DNA from: CALMEC01 sp031376485
GTDB lineage: Bacteria; Actinomycetota; Thermoleophilia; Miltoncostaeales; Miltoncostaeaceae
Assembly (NCBI GenBank): GCA_031376485.1
Contig: JANMDV010000057.1
Location: 1-64,000, forward strand
Direction: 5' to 3'
DNA: 64,000 nt
The notes beneath the pieces were generated by a model. It had not been told where the DNA came from, did no database searches, and saw only the letters and a program-made list of their open reading frames with translations. Positions 32,754 through 40,629 of this stretch are shown piece after piece. The stretch's first letter is position 1; every line of letters begins with the position of its first letter. A program made the position numbers and the translations under genes.

Positions 32754-33695
32754 GTGTCCACACGCAAGGTCATCATCATCGGCTCAGGCCCCGCCGGCCT
32801 GACCGCCGCCATCTATGCGGCGCGGGCCAACCTGGAGCCGCTGATGTTCGAGGGCTACGGCGCCGGGGGGCAGCTGATGCTGACCACCGACGTCGAGAAC
32901 TACCCGGGCTTCCCCATGGGCATCCAGGGCCCCGAGATGATGCAGGCGTTCCGCGATCAGGCCGAACGCTTCGGCACCGAGATCGTCACGGCCGACGTCA
33001 CCAAGGTCGATTTCTCCACACGCCCGTTCGGCGTATGGGTGGGCGACGAGGAGTACCGCGCCGAATCCGTCATCGTGTCGACCGGCGCATCGGCCCGCTG
33101 GCTCGGCCTGGACAGCGAGGAGCGGCTGCGCGGACACGGCGTGTCGTCATGCGCGACCTGCGACGGGTTCTTCTTCAAGGAACAGCGGATGGTCGTGGTT
33201 GGCGGTGGCGACTCCGCCGCCGAAGAGGCGTTGTACCTGTCGCGCATCGGCTCGCACGTGACCCTGGTCCACCGCCGCGACCACCTGCGCGCCTCCAAGA
33301 TCATGGCCGACCGGGTCCTTGCGAGCGACAAGATCACCGTGCGATGGAACGCAGACGTGGCCGAGGTGCTCGGCGACGGCAAGGTCAGCGCCGTACGCGT
33401 CCGTGACGTCGTCACGGGCGACACCGAGGACATCCCGGCGTCGGCGATGTTCGTCGCGATCGGCCACACGCCCAACACCGACCTCTTCGCCGGACAGCTC
33501 GACCTGGACGCCGACGGCTACATCGTGGCCGACGGAACCCGTACCAACATTGAGGGCGTCTTCGTCAGCGGCGACGTCCAGGACCGCGTGTATCGCCAAG
33601 CCATCACCGCAGCCGGCAGCGGGTGCATGGCGGCCATCGACGCCGAACGCTGGCTCGAGGCCTACGCACACGAACCCGCCGGCGCCTCCGCATAA
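32754..33695 (+). CDS. trxB: Thioredoxin-disulfide reductase
   Basis: A 313-residue FAD/NADPH reductase. It has FAD motif GSGPAGLTAAIYAARA, redox centre Cys133-Ala-Thr-Cys136 (SSCATCDGFF), NADPH motif VVVGGGDSAAEEALYL, and the C-terminal FAD motif GVFVSGDVQD. It reduces thioredoxin, encoded 20 bp downstream. The start is GTG 32754, with GGAGG 8 nt upstream. It is first in the operon trxB-trxA-zinc ribbon-csoR-like. Confidence 0.96.
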   Translation: MSTRKVIIIGSGPAGLTAAIYAARANLEPLMFEGYGAGGQLMLTTDVENYPGFPMGIQGPEMMQAFRDQAERFGTEIVTADVTKVDFSTRPFGVWVGDEEYRAESVIVSTGASARWLGLDSEERLRGHGVSSCATCDGFFFKEQRMVVVGGGDSAAEEALYLSRIGSHVTLVHRRDHLRASKIMADRVLASDKITVRWNADVAEVLGDGKVSAVRVRDVVTGDTEDIPASAMFVAIGHTPNTDLFAGQLDLDADGYIVADGTRTNIEGVFVSGDVQDRVYRQAITAAGSGCMAAIDAERWLEAYAHEPAGASA

Positions 33696-33714
33696 ACCCA
33701 CGAAGGGAAATCCA

Positions 33715-34035
33715 ATGGCAGACAACGTGGTCGAGATCACGACCGACAACTTCCAGGGCACGGTGCTCGAAAACGAGAAGCCCGTCCTGATCGACTTCTG
33801 GGCCGAGTGGTGCGGCCCGTGCCGCATGATCGCGCCGGTCATCGAGGAGATCGCCGCCGAACACGGCGAGATCGTCGTCGGCAAGATCGACATCGATGCC
33901 CACCCGGCGCTGGCACAGCGCTACGGCATCACGGGCATCCCGTTCATCGGACTGTTCGAGAACGGCATCCTGGCCAAGCAGGCGGTCGGCGCCATGCCGA
34001 AGGCGATGCTCGAGCAGAAGCTCGGACTGGCGTAG
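33715..34035 (+). CDS. trxA: Thioredoxin
   Basis: A 106-residue thioredoxin with the WCGPC active site (Cys33, Cys36) and the cis-Pro loop GITGIPFIGLF. GAAGGGA precedes ATG 33715. A longer frame from 33319 is antisense-like and rejected. It works with TrxB to reduce protein disulfides and peroxiredoxins, such as the one encoded at 18.3 kb, and can also reduce persulfides. Confidence 0.96.
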   Translation: MADNVVEITTDNFQGTVLENEKPVLIDFWAEWCGPCRMIAPVIEEIAAEHGEIVVGKIDIDAHPALAQRYGITGIPFIGLFENGILAKQAVGAMPKAMLEQKLGLA

Positions 34036-34040
34036 AAGCC

Positions 34041-34265
34041 ATGCCGACCTACGATCTGGTCTGCGACACGTGTGAGCACGGGTTCGAGACGTTCCGCCAG
34101 GGCTTCCTGCGCGACGAGGACCGCGTCTGTCCCGAGTGCGGCACCACCGAGGTCCGCCAGCTGATCACCGGCTTCATCACCGCACGCCCGACCCGCGACA
34201 CAGGACCGGTCAACGTCCAGCGGGTCGGCGGTGGCTGTTGCGGCGGAGCCTGCGGCGGTCACTAG
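34041..34265 (+). CDS. FmdB-like zinc-ribbon protein
   Basis: A 74-residue protein. The N-terminal zinc ribbon has two CxxC knuckles (VCDTCEHGF and VCPECGTTE), as in the FmdB/CxxC_CxxC_SSSS family. The tail ends GGGCCGGACGGH with three more Cys and a terminal His. The extra CC-x3-C cluster could bind metal or carry sulfur. It lies between trxA and the repressor gene with gaps of 5 and 4 bp, so it belongs to the same transcript. The precise function of the family is unsettled. Confidence 0.82.
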   Translation: MPTYDLVCDTCEHGFETFRQGFLRDEDRVCPECGTTEVRQLITGFITARPTRDTGPVNVQRVGGGCCGGACGGH

Positions 34266-34269
34266 CGAC

Positions 34270-34548
34270 ATGGCGACGCATGCACCCCATACCCGCGAGC
34301 AGCTCATCGCCCGTCTGCGACGGGCCGAGGGGCAGTTGCGCGGCGTCCAGCGCATGTTGGGCGAAGACGCCGAATGCCGCGACGTGTTGACACAGCTTGC
34401 GGCCGTCAAGGCCGCCGTCGATCAGGTGGGGCTGCTGCTGATCACCGAGCGCCTGCGCTCCTGCGTGACGGCTGGGGAGGATGGCTGCGTCGAGGACTTC
34501 GACGCGGCGGTCGCGACGTTCCTGCGTCACGCGACGCTGTCGCACTGA
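34270..34548 (+). CDS. CsoR/RcnR/FrmR-family repressor with C-R-C site
   Basis: A 92-residue all-helical repressor (DUF156). The family core RLRRAEGQLRGVQRML and DVLTQLAAVKAAVDQVG is intact. In copper-sensing CsoR the ligands are Cys36, His61 and Cys65. Here Cys36 (DAECRDV) and Cys65 (RLRSCV) are present, but position 61 is Arg. Loss of His with retention of both Cys is the pattern of persulfide-sensing CstR-like proteins, so a sulfur or thiol signal is more likely than Cu(I). ATG 34270 is used. A matching operator precedes trxB, which implies feedback control. Confidence 0.85.
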   Translation: MATHAPHTREQLIARLRRAEGQLRGVQRMLGEDAECRDVLTQLAAVKAAVDQVGLLLITERLRSCVTAGEDGCVEDFDAAVATFLRHATLSH

Positions 34549-34561
34549 TCGACACGCACCG

Positions 34562-35245
34562 TCAACCCAGGAGCGCGGCCAGTGATCGCAGGTCGGCGAC
34601 GTGTTCACAGTCGACATCGGCAGCCTCGGCCGAACGGTCGATCAGCACTGCGCGAAGACCGGCCGACCGTGCCCCGTCGACGTCCCGCCGCAAATCGTCC
34701 CCGACATGGATCGCTTGCTCCGGCTGCACACCCAGCGCCGCGAGCGCGTGTTCGAAGATGCGCGGATCGGGTTTTCGGAAGCCCATCACGGCGCTCACGC
34801 CAACCATCGCGAAGCGTTCCGCGATGCCAAGCTGCGCGAGCACTGCGGGCAGTGAGCAGTCCCAGTTGCTGACGACCGCACACCGAAGCCCGCGCGCGGC
34901 CACGGCGTCGAGCGCCGGAATCACGTCCGCGAACAACCGGTAGCGAAGACTCCCTGTCAGGATCTCAGTGGCGACGTCGACCGGCGGTGGCACGGGCAGC
35001 GCGGCGGCGAACGCCTCGGCACACAGGGCCTGCAGGGTCGCGAGGCCGACGATGTCCCGCCCCTGATCGTGATGGCGGCGGTAGACGTCGACTTCGGCGC
35101 GAAAGGCGGCGGCAACCCTGTCGGCGCCATACACGTACCCGGCCGCGGCGAGTCCCCGCGTGAGGTTGCCGACAGGGTCAGCCAGCTCAAGCAGGGTGCC
35201 GTACGCGTCGAAGAGCACCGCCCGGAGGCGTCCGGTTTCGGTCAC
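34562..35245 (-). CDS. HAD-superfamily hydrolase
   Basis: A 227-residue HAD phosphatase or dehalogenase-type protein. Motif I is LFDAYGTLLE (nucleophile Asp13; D-x-Y rather than D-x-D, as in haloacid dehalogenase-like proteins), motif II VVSNWD, motif III Lys in MGFRKPD, motif IV HVGDDLRRDVDGA. A helical cap is inserted after motif I. GTG 35245 is chosen because it places motif I correctly; the frame extends to 35383. It is convergent with the trx operon. The substrate is unknown. The D-x-Y variant is typical of REG-2-like/HAD-IA members of uncertain activity. Confidence 0.87.
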   Translation of the reverse strand: MTETGRLRAVLFDAYGTLLELADPVGNLTRGLAAAGYVYGADRVAAAFRAEVDVYRRHHDQGRDIVGLATLQALCAEAFAAALPVPPPVDVATEILTGSLRYRLFADVIPALDAVAARGLRCAVVSNWDCSLPAVLAQLGIAERFAMVGVSAVMGFRKPDPRIFEHALAALGVQPEQAIHVGDDLRRDVDGARSAGLRAVLIDRSAEAADVDCEHVADLRSLAALLG

Positions 35246-35307
35246 CGCGCCATGGTGACATGCGAAGCGCCAACCCATGTCGTCACCGAGAATCGGGGGC
35301 TCGGCGC

Positions 35308-35313
35308 TATACT
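35308..35313 (+). promoter_or_regulatory. -10 box TATACT before the PBP operon
   Basis: TATACT, five of six matches to TATAAT, lies 35 nt upstream of GTG 35349, followed by a GGGAGGAG ribosome-binding site. A -35 box is not clear. Confidence 0.45.
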
Positions 35314-35348
35314 CGACGGCGTTTGCTGGCCTTTTCGGGAGGAGTCGG

Positions 35349-35813
35349 GTGCGGATCACGCGCCGCCGTGCGATCGGCGTCACCGTCGGTCTTGCTGCGG
35401 TCGTCGCGCTCTGGACCCCGTCACTCGTCGCCCGCAGCTACTCGACCCCCGCGCAACCCATCGACTTTCTCTCGCGTCCGGACAAGGGATGGCGCTTTCT
35501 CTATGACACGGTACGCCTCTCGCGACACGCCAAGCTGGGATCGGATGCGCCGGCGCTCCAGCGTGCACGACAGGTCTGGCCTCGGATCGAGGACGTCGAG
35601 TTGGTGTACCTGGTGCGCCCCGTGACGGTCCCCGTCGCCGCCGGCGGACTGGCCGCGCCGCTCAGCGCGCGGCTGGTGCGCCCACGCTCACGCCTGACCT
35701 GGTTTGTCTACGGACGCGTCGGGGGCCGGCCCCGCCAGATCATCGGCCTGCTCGACTATGGGTCGGGACGGATCATCTGGGATCTGCGCCGCGTGACCAG
35801 AGGGCGTCGATGA
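35349..35813 (+). CDS. Exported protein of unknown function, operonic with a PBP
   Basis: A 154-residue protein with an N-terminal basic-hydrophobic signal (RITRRRAIGVTVGLAAVVALW). The remainder has one conserved-looking beta-rich segment (VELVYLVRPVTVPVAAG, then ARLVRPRSRLTWFVYGRV). The start is GTG 35349 with GGGAGGAG upstream. The stop overlaps the class A PBP start (ATGA), so it may be a partner or regulator of that enzyme. No family recognised. Confidence 0.75.
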   Translation: MRITRRRAIGVTVGLAAVVALWTPSLVARSYSTPAQPIDFLSRPDKGWRFLYDTVRLSRHAKLGSDAPALQRARQVWPRIEDVELVYLVRPVTVPVAAGGLAAPLSARLVRPRSRLTWFVYGRVGGRPRQIIGLLDYGSGRIIWDLRRVTRGRR

Positions 35814-38005
35814 GCCTGCGTCGACGAAACCACCGGAAGAAGCGCCACGACCTTCGCCGCGTGCTGTTCGCGTGCGCGGGGGGCCTGGTCGGCGCCAGCA
35901 CCCTGGTTGCCGCGCACTCGTTCGAACTCGTGCGCGACGAGGTTCGCGCGGACACGTGCGATGCGGTCAAGCTGGGGCAGAACTCCAGGATCTTCGACCG
36001 CAACGGAAAGCTCCTGACGACGATCGCGGCCGAGAACAACCGTGATCCGATCCGCTACGACGACATGCCCACGTTCCTGATCGACGCCACGGTCGCGATC
36101 GAGGACAAGAAGTTCTTCGCGCATCGCGGGATCGACTACCGACGCATCGCGAGCGCCGCGCTCAAGGACCTGTCCCGTCAAGCCGGCAGCACCGACGGCA
36201 GGCAAGGCGGCTCGACCATCACGATGCAGCTCATGAAGAACCTGTGTCACCCCAGCGAGGCGCGCAGCGTCTCGATCAAGCTGACCGAGGCGCACCTGGC
36301 GAGCAACTTCGAAAAGGCGTACGGCAAGAAAACGATCATGCAGCGCTACCTCAACAGCGTCTTCTACGGCAACAACTCCATCGGTGTGCAGGCCGCGTCG
36401 CAGACGTACTTCAGCCGGGACGCAGCCAAGCTGACGCTGCCTCAGGCCGCACTCCTCGCAGGCCTGCCGCAGGCGCCGTCGGACTACAACCCGTTCCGCC
36501 GGTACGACGATGCCCTCAAGCGGCGCAACCTGGTGCTCGACGAGATGGTGGAAGAGGGATTCATCACCGCACAGAAAGCCGCGCGAGCCAAGCGCGCGGG
36601 CCTGGGCCTCAAGAAGGGCAACGCGTTCGGGTTGAAACGCGAGGGGTACTACACCGACTACGTTCAGAACATCCTGGATTCCGAGCTGGGCCGCAAACGG
36701 GTTCAAGAAGGCGGCTACCGGATCTCCACCACGATCGATCCGAAGCTTCAAGACGCAGCGCGGACGGCGATGCGCAATGTCCTCTCGCGATACAGCAGTG
36801 CCCCGCCCTCGGCAGCAATCGTCATGATCGACGCCAAGTCGGGCCACGTCCTGACGATGGCATCCAGCGAGGAGTACAACCGGAAGAACCAGTTCAATGT
36901 CGCCGGACCGCAAGCGTTGCGTCGCGCCGGCTCGACGTTCAAGACCTTCGTCTTGACGACCGCACTGGAGCGGGGCATCAGCCCGAACACGCGCTACTTC
37001 AGCAAGTCACCGCTCAAGGTTGCCGGACCGGGATGCCCAGGGCAGGACCCGAGCTACGCGGTCTCGACCTATAGCCGCAGCGGTGGCGGGATGATGTCGA
37101 TCGCGCAGGCGACAGTGCGTTCCGACAACAGCGTCTACGCTCAGATGACCTGCGACGTCGGGCCGGACGCCGTCTACAAGCTGATGCGCAAACTCGGGAT
37201 CACGTCGTTGGTACCCGATGACCAGTACAACGTCTCCCTCGGGCTCGGCTCCCCCAAACTCGGGGTCAGCGTGCTGGAGATGGCGCGGGCCTACGCACCG
37301 CTCGCAAACGGCGGGTTCAAAGTCAGGGTGCTTCCCATGACGAAGCTCGTTCGACCAGACGGCAAGATCACGCCGTTCAAGCCCAAGCTCACACGGGTGC
37401 TCTCGGCCGGCGTGGCGGCGGAAGTCACAAAAATTCTCCGCGCGAACGTCCAGGGCGGCACCGGCACCACCGCGAACCTCCCGAACGTACCCGTGGCAGG
37501 CAAGACCGGGACCGTTGACGAGTTCAAAGACGCCTGGTTCGTCGGCTACACACCGAAGTACGTCACCGCCGTCTGGGTCGGCTACTCCAACCCGCCACGG
37601 TCGATGCCGGGCGTCACCGGAGGCAGCCTGCCCGCCAGCATCTGGCGGCAGTTCATGGAGGTCGCGACCAAGGGTGAGTCCGGCCAGGCGTTCTTGATTC
37701 CCAAGACACCGTTCGTCAGCAAGCCCTTCTCGAGCTACTGGACGCGTCAGGCCTCTGCGCTGGCCGCGGCCGCGACCAAGAAAAAGGCCGACGCAGAAGC
37801 GAAGAAGAAGAAAGAGGAAGGCGACAAAAAGAAGGACCGCGACGGCGACGGCGTGCCCGACGCGCCCGGGACGCCCACCGACCCCACCACGCCGGGCGGC
37901 CCGACGGACCCGCCGCCCACCGGCGGGGGACCCCCGACCGGCGGGACACCCCCAGCCGGCGAGACTCCCCCACCCGCCGCGGCACCCGTCACCCCGACTC
38001 CGTAG
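35810..38005 (+). CDS. Class A penicillin-binding protein (bifunctional)
   Basis: A 731-residue peptidoglycan synthase. A TM anchor (about 17-37) precedes the GT51 glycosyltransferase domain, with catalytic Glu98 in AIEDKKFFAHRGID and QGGSTITMQLMKN. The transpeptidase domain has Ser375-x-x-Lys378 (GSTFKTF), SDN (438-440) and KTG (564-566). After residue about 640 comes a Lys/Glu-rich stretch, a DRDGDGVPD calcium-loop-like motif and a Pro/Thr/Gly-rich tail, which probably spans or binds the wall. It polymerises lipid II and cross-links peptides outside the membrane. Coupled to the exported protein upstream. Confidence 0.95.
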   Translation: MSLRRRNHRKKRHDLRRVLFACAGGLVGASTLVAAHSFELVRDEVRADTCDAVKLGQNSRIFDRNGKLLTTIAAENNRDPIRYDDMPTFLIDATVAIEDKKFFAHRGIDYRRIASAALKDLSRQAGSTDGRQGGSTITMQLMKNLCHPSEARSVSIKLTEAHLASNFEKAYGKKTIMQRYLNSVFYGNNSIGVQAASQTYFSRDAAKLTLPQAALLAGLPQAPSDYNPFRRYDDALKRRNLVLDEMVEEGFITAQKAARAKRAGLGLKKGNAFGLKREGYYTDYVQNILDSELGRKRVQEGGYRISTTIDPKLQDAARTAMRNVLSRYSSAPPSAAIVMIDAKSGHVLTMASSEEYNRKNQFNVAGPQALRRAGSTFKTFVLTTALERGISPNTRYFSKSPLKVAGPGCPGQDPSYAVSTYSRSGGGMMSIAQATVRSDNSVYAQMTCDVGPDAVYKLMRKLGITSLVPDDQYNVSLGLGSPKLGVSVLEMARAYAPLANGGFKVRVLPMTKLVRPDGKITPFKPKLTRVLSAGVAAEVTKILRANVQGGTGTTANLPNVPVAGKTGTVDEFKDAWFVGYTPKYVTAVWVGYSNPPRSMPGVTGGSLPASIWRQFMEVATKGESGQAFLIPKTPFVSKPFSSYWTRQASALAAAATKKKADAEAKKKKEEGDKKKDRDGDGVPDAPGTPTDPTTPGGPTDPPPTGGGPPTGGTPPAGETPPPAAAPVTPTP

Positions 38006-38012
38006 GGGCCTG

Positions 38013-39716
38013 ATGGACGTCCTCGGTCGACTCGCCGATCGCATCGCCCGACCCACGGGCGCGGCGGTGGTCGCGGGACTCCTCTCCCTCGTGTTTGTGC
38101 TGTTCCTGCCCGCCGGCGAGGATGCTGCCGCGCACCTGTACCAAACCCAGCGCTGGAGTGACTGGGGATGGCAGTTCTGGGACAACTTTTGGTACGCGGG
38201 CCGCTACAGCCAGATCAACTACAGCCTGCTGTACTACCCGCTCGCCGCGATCCTGGGGACCGCCACGATCGTGGCCGCGTCGGTCGCAGGCGCCGCGGCG
38301 GCGTTCAGCCGGATCATCCATCGGCGCTGGGCAAGCGTCGCGACGTGGCCGTGCGTGGCGTTCGCGTTCCTTGCCCCCCTACCGGTGCTGACCGGCACGT
38401 ATCCGTTCCTGCTCGGCATTGCGCTCGGGCTGGCTGCCCTGGTGGCCCTGCAGGCGGGTCGGCGCAAGCTGACCATCGCGCTCGCCGCCCTCGTCGCGGT
38501 GGCGCATCTTCTGGCACTGCTGTTGCTCGTCACGGCCCTGATCGGCATTGCGGCCGCCACACCACGGTGGTGGCAACGCCACGGCGTCCGCACCCTGGCG
38601 CTGGGACTCGCGACCGTCGTGGGCGCGGCGGCGCTGATGTGGCGGGCGTTCAGCACCCCGGGGGGCGAGTACCCGTTCGACATCCTCGACCTCGCCGTGG
38701 TGCTCGCGTTCTGCACCGCCGGTTGGCTCTTGGCACGTGGGCGTCCCGATCTGCGCATCTTGCTCGGCATCTTCGGCGTCTACGCCCTCCTGGCGGTCAC
38801 GGCGTTCGCCATCTCGTCCCCGATCGGTGCCAACGTCGGACGCCTGCTGTTGTTCATGGGAGCGCCGCTGCTCTTGATACCGCTGGCCGCCAGGCGCTTC
38901 GAGCCCCGTGGCCTGACCGTGGCCGTTCTGGCGGGCGCATTGCTGTGGCAGACGTTTCCGGCCGTTGCCGGCCTTCGCACCGCCAACTCGGTGCGCTCGT
39001 CCAACGAGGAGTTCTGGTACCCCGTCGAGGCCTTCCTCGCCGCCCACGGCGACCCGAACCACCGGATCGAGGTCGTCGCGACCGACCAGCACTGGGAGGC
39101 GTTCTTTCTTGCACGGCGGGGTGTCATGTTGACGCGGGGCTGGTACCGCCAGGACGACTTCCCCGCCAACCAGGACCTGTACGGGGAGCTGACCGCGACC
39201 AAGTACCACACCTGGCTGCGGCGCCTGGGCGTGCAGTACGTCTTCCTGCCCGACGACAAGCTGGACTACAGCGCGCAGGCCGAGGCGGCGTTACTGCGCG
39301 AGTCGCAGGTGTTGCCGCTGGTGGCCCGCATCGGCGATTGGTCCGTCTACGAGGTGCCGAACGCGACGCCGATCGCAACACCGCCGGATCTGATCGAGAT
39401 CCGGCACATCGACGCCCGGGAGGTCACGTTCGAGGTCAAACGCGCCGGCAACTATCGGCTGCGGCTGCGCTACACGCCGTACTGGCGGGTCATCCGCGGC
39501 GATGCGTGCGTGGCACCGCGCGAGCCCTGGGCGACCGAGCTTCGTGTCGCCCAGCCGGGCACGATCACCCTGCGTTTCGAAGTCGGCGTCGGCAAGGTCG
39601 TCAAGACCGTGCTGGGTCGCGAAGCCGTCTGCGACGATCCCGCTACGGCGGACCCTGCCGAGGTGCCCAGGAGGGACCTCCGAGAGTCCAGTCCAGGCGT
39701 GCCTCGAAGTCGTTGA
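38013..39716 (+). CDS. Large polytopic membrane protein (glycosyltransferase-like, unknown)
   Basis: A 567-residue protein with about ten to eleven TM helices and a soluble C-terminal extracytoplasmic domain of about 200 residues. The first periplasmic loop carries GEDAAAHLYQTQRWSDWGWQ and NFWYAGRYSQINYSLLYYPL, reminiscent of 6-pyruvoyl-tetrahydropterin-synthase-like and GT-C membrane proteins, which hold an Asp/Glu in this loop. I cannot assign a family with certainty. It starts 7 bp after the PBP stop, so it is probably in that operon. Its 3' end overlaps the convergent gene by 74 bp. Confidence 0.72.
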   Translation: MDVLGRLADRIARPTGAAVVAGLLSLVFVLFLPAGEDAAAHLYQTQRWSDWGWQFWDNFWYAGRYSQINYSLLYYPLAAILGTATIVAASVAGAAAAFSRIIHRRWASVATWPCVAFAFLAPLPVLTGTYPFLLGIALGLAALVALQAGRRKLTIALAALVAVAHLLALLLLVTALIGIAAATPRWWQRHGVRTLALGLATVVGAAALMWRAFSTPGGEYPFDILDLAVVLAFCTAGWLLARGRPDLRILLGIFGVYALLAVTAFAISSPIGANVGRLLLFMGAPLLLIPLAARRFEPRGLTVAVLAGALLWQTFPAVAGLRTANSVRSSNEEFWYPVEAFLAAHGDPNHRIEVVATDQHWEAFFLARRGVMLTRGWYRQDDFPANQDLYGELTATKYHTWLRRLGVQYVFLPDDKLDYSAQAEAALLRESQVLPLVARIGDWSVYEVPNATPIATPPDLIEIRHIDAREVTFEVKRAGNYRLRLRYTPYWRVIRGDACVAPREPWATELRVAQPGTITLRFEVGVGKVVKTVLGREAVCDDPATADPAEVPRRDLRESSPGVPRSR

Positions 39717-40374
39717 CAAACAGCGCCCACACCATCCACGCGAGGACCGAGACGACCCCGAAGAACGCGCTGCCACGGTAGATCGTCAGCGCGAAGGCGT
39801 CGCCGGTCTTCCTGCGAAGCCACGGCCACAGAGGATCCTTGGGGGCGACCTCGGCTTCGAAGTACGCGGTCGTCAGCACCCGCCACTTGAGCGCGAGCCA
39901 CCCGACCCAAAACAGATCCCACGCCCCCCCCAAGGACGTGTAGTACGCGATCGCGTCCTTACGCCGACCCGCCTCGCCGACGTATTGCCACACGTCCAGG
40001 TGGGCGTGCCAGTCGGTGAGCGGCCAGAACAACATGACCCCGACGGAGTCGAACGTGTCGGACAACACGTGGGCCACCGCACCGATCAGAAACGAGGTCG
40101 CCCAGATGCGATGCTTGGACCACAGCAGGATGATGAGCGAGACGACGATCGCAAACAGCAGGCTGTGCGTGAAGCCCACACCGGGAAACCCCCGGTGAAG
40201 CTGCACCGGATCGTCGACGATCTTGTGGTTGCCGGAGAAATCGAGGCCGTAGACGGCCCACTTGGTAAACAGATCCGGCGAGTAGGACCCCAGCAGGCAG
40301 AACGGCACGCTGATCGCGGCGCCCATGTGGGCCTTGATCAGGTACGGCTCGAGGTCGTGGGCGGCCCAACTCAC
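39643..40374 (-). CDS. Membrane-bound metal-dependent hydrolase-like protein (YdjM/DUF457)
   Basis: A 243-residue protein with about five TM helices. Near the N-terminus SWAAHDLEPYLIKAHMGA and GSYSPDLFTKW provide His and Asp. Later HRGFPGVGFTHSLLF, GAVAHVLSDTFDSVG and DWHAHLDVWQY show the HR, THS and HxxxD clusters of LexA-regulated YdjM-type hydrolases. GTG 40374 overlaps the stop of the small upstream gene (GTGA). Overlap of 74 bp with the opposing membrane protein gene at the 3' end is unusual. Substrate unknown. Confidence 0.78.
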   Translation of the reverse strand: MSWAAHDLEPYLIKAHMGAAISVPFCLLGSYSPDLFTKWAVYGLDFSGNHKIVDDPVQLHRGFPGVGFTHSLLFAIVVSLIILLWSKHRIWATSFLIGAVAHVLSDTFDSVGVMLFWPLTDWHAHLDVWQYVGEAGRRKDAIAYYTSLGGAWDLFWVGWLALKWRVLTTAYFEAEVAPKDPLWPWLRRKTGDAFALTIYRGSAFFGVVSVLAWMVWALFVNDFEARLDWTLGGPSWAPRQGPP

Positions 40375-40580
40375 CTGGCGCGGCGGCCGAGGATTTTGGG
40401 CGCGAGCACCGTCGCACCGAACACGAACAGGAGCGACTCCCAAAAGCCCAGCAGGAATGCGGGCGGAGACGCGATGCCGAGAGCGGCGTAGACAGCGCCC
40501 GCGACGCACCAGTAGACGACGGCCGGCCGGCCGGATCGCCCTGGTTGTGACGTGTGTGTGGGCGGCGTCTCGTCGAGCAC
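40371..40580 (-). CDS. Small two-helix membrane protein
   Basis: A 69-residue protein: a polar N-terminus (DETPPTHTSQPGRSGRP), two hydrophobic segments (about 23-40 and 45-63) and a basic end (KILGRRAR). GTG 40580 is chosen because the frame upstream is the shadow of the divergent phosphatase gene. The stop overlaps the hydrolase-like gene by GTGA. Function unknown. Confidence 0.6.
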   Translation of the reverse strand: MLDETPPTHTSQPGRSGRPAVVYWCVAGAVYAALGIASPPAFLLGFWESLLFVFGATVLAPKILGRRAR

Positions 40581-40629
40581 GGCGGGACTGTAGCGATCGC
40601 GTGTGCATGCGGAGTACCGTGCGGCGCCG

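Noticed and set aside
34270..34548. Copper sensor CsoR controlling the thioredoxin operon
   Set aside because: The His ligand position is Arg and no copper ATPase or chaperone gene is near, so I do not call it a copper sensor.
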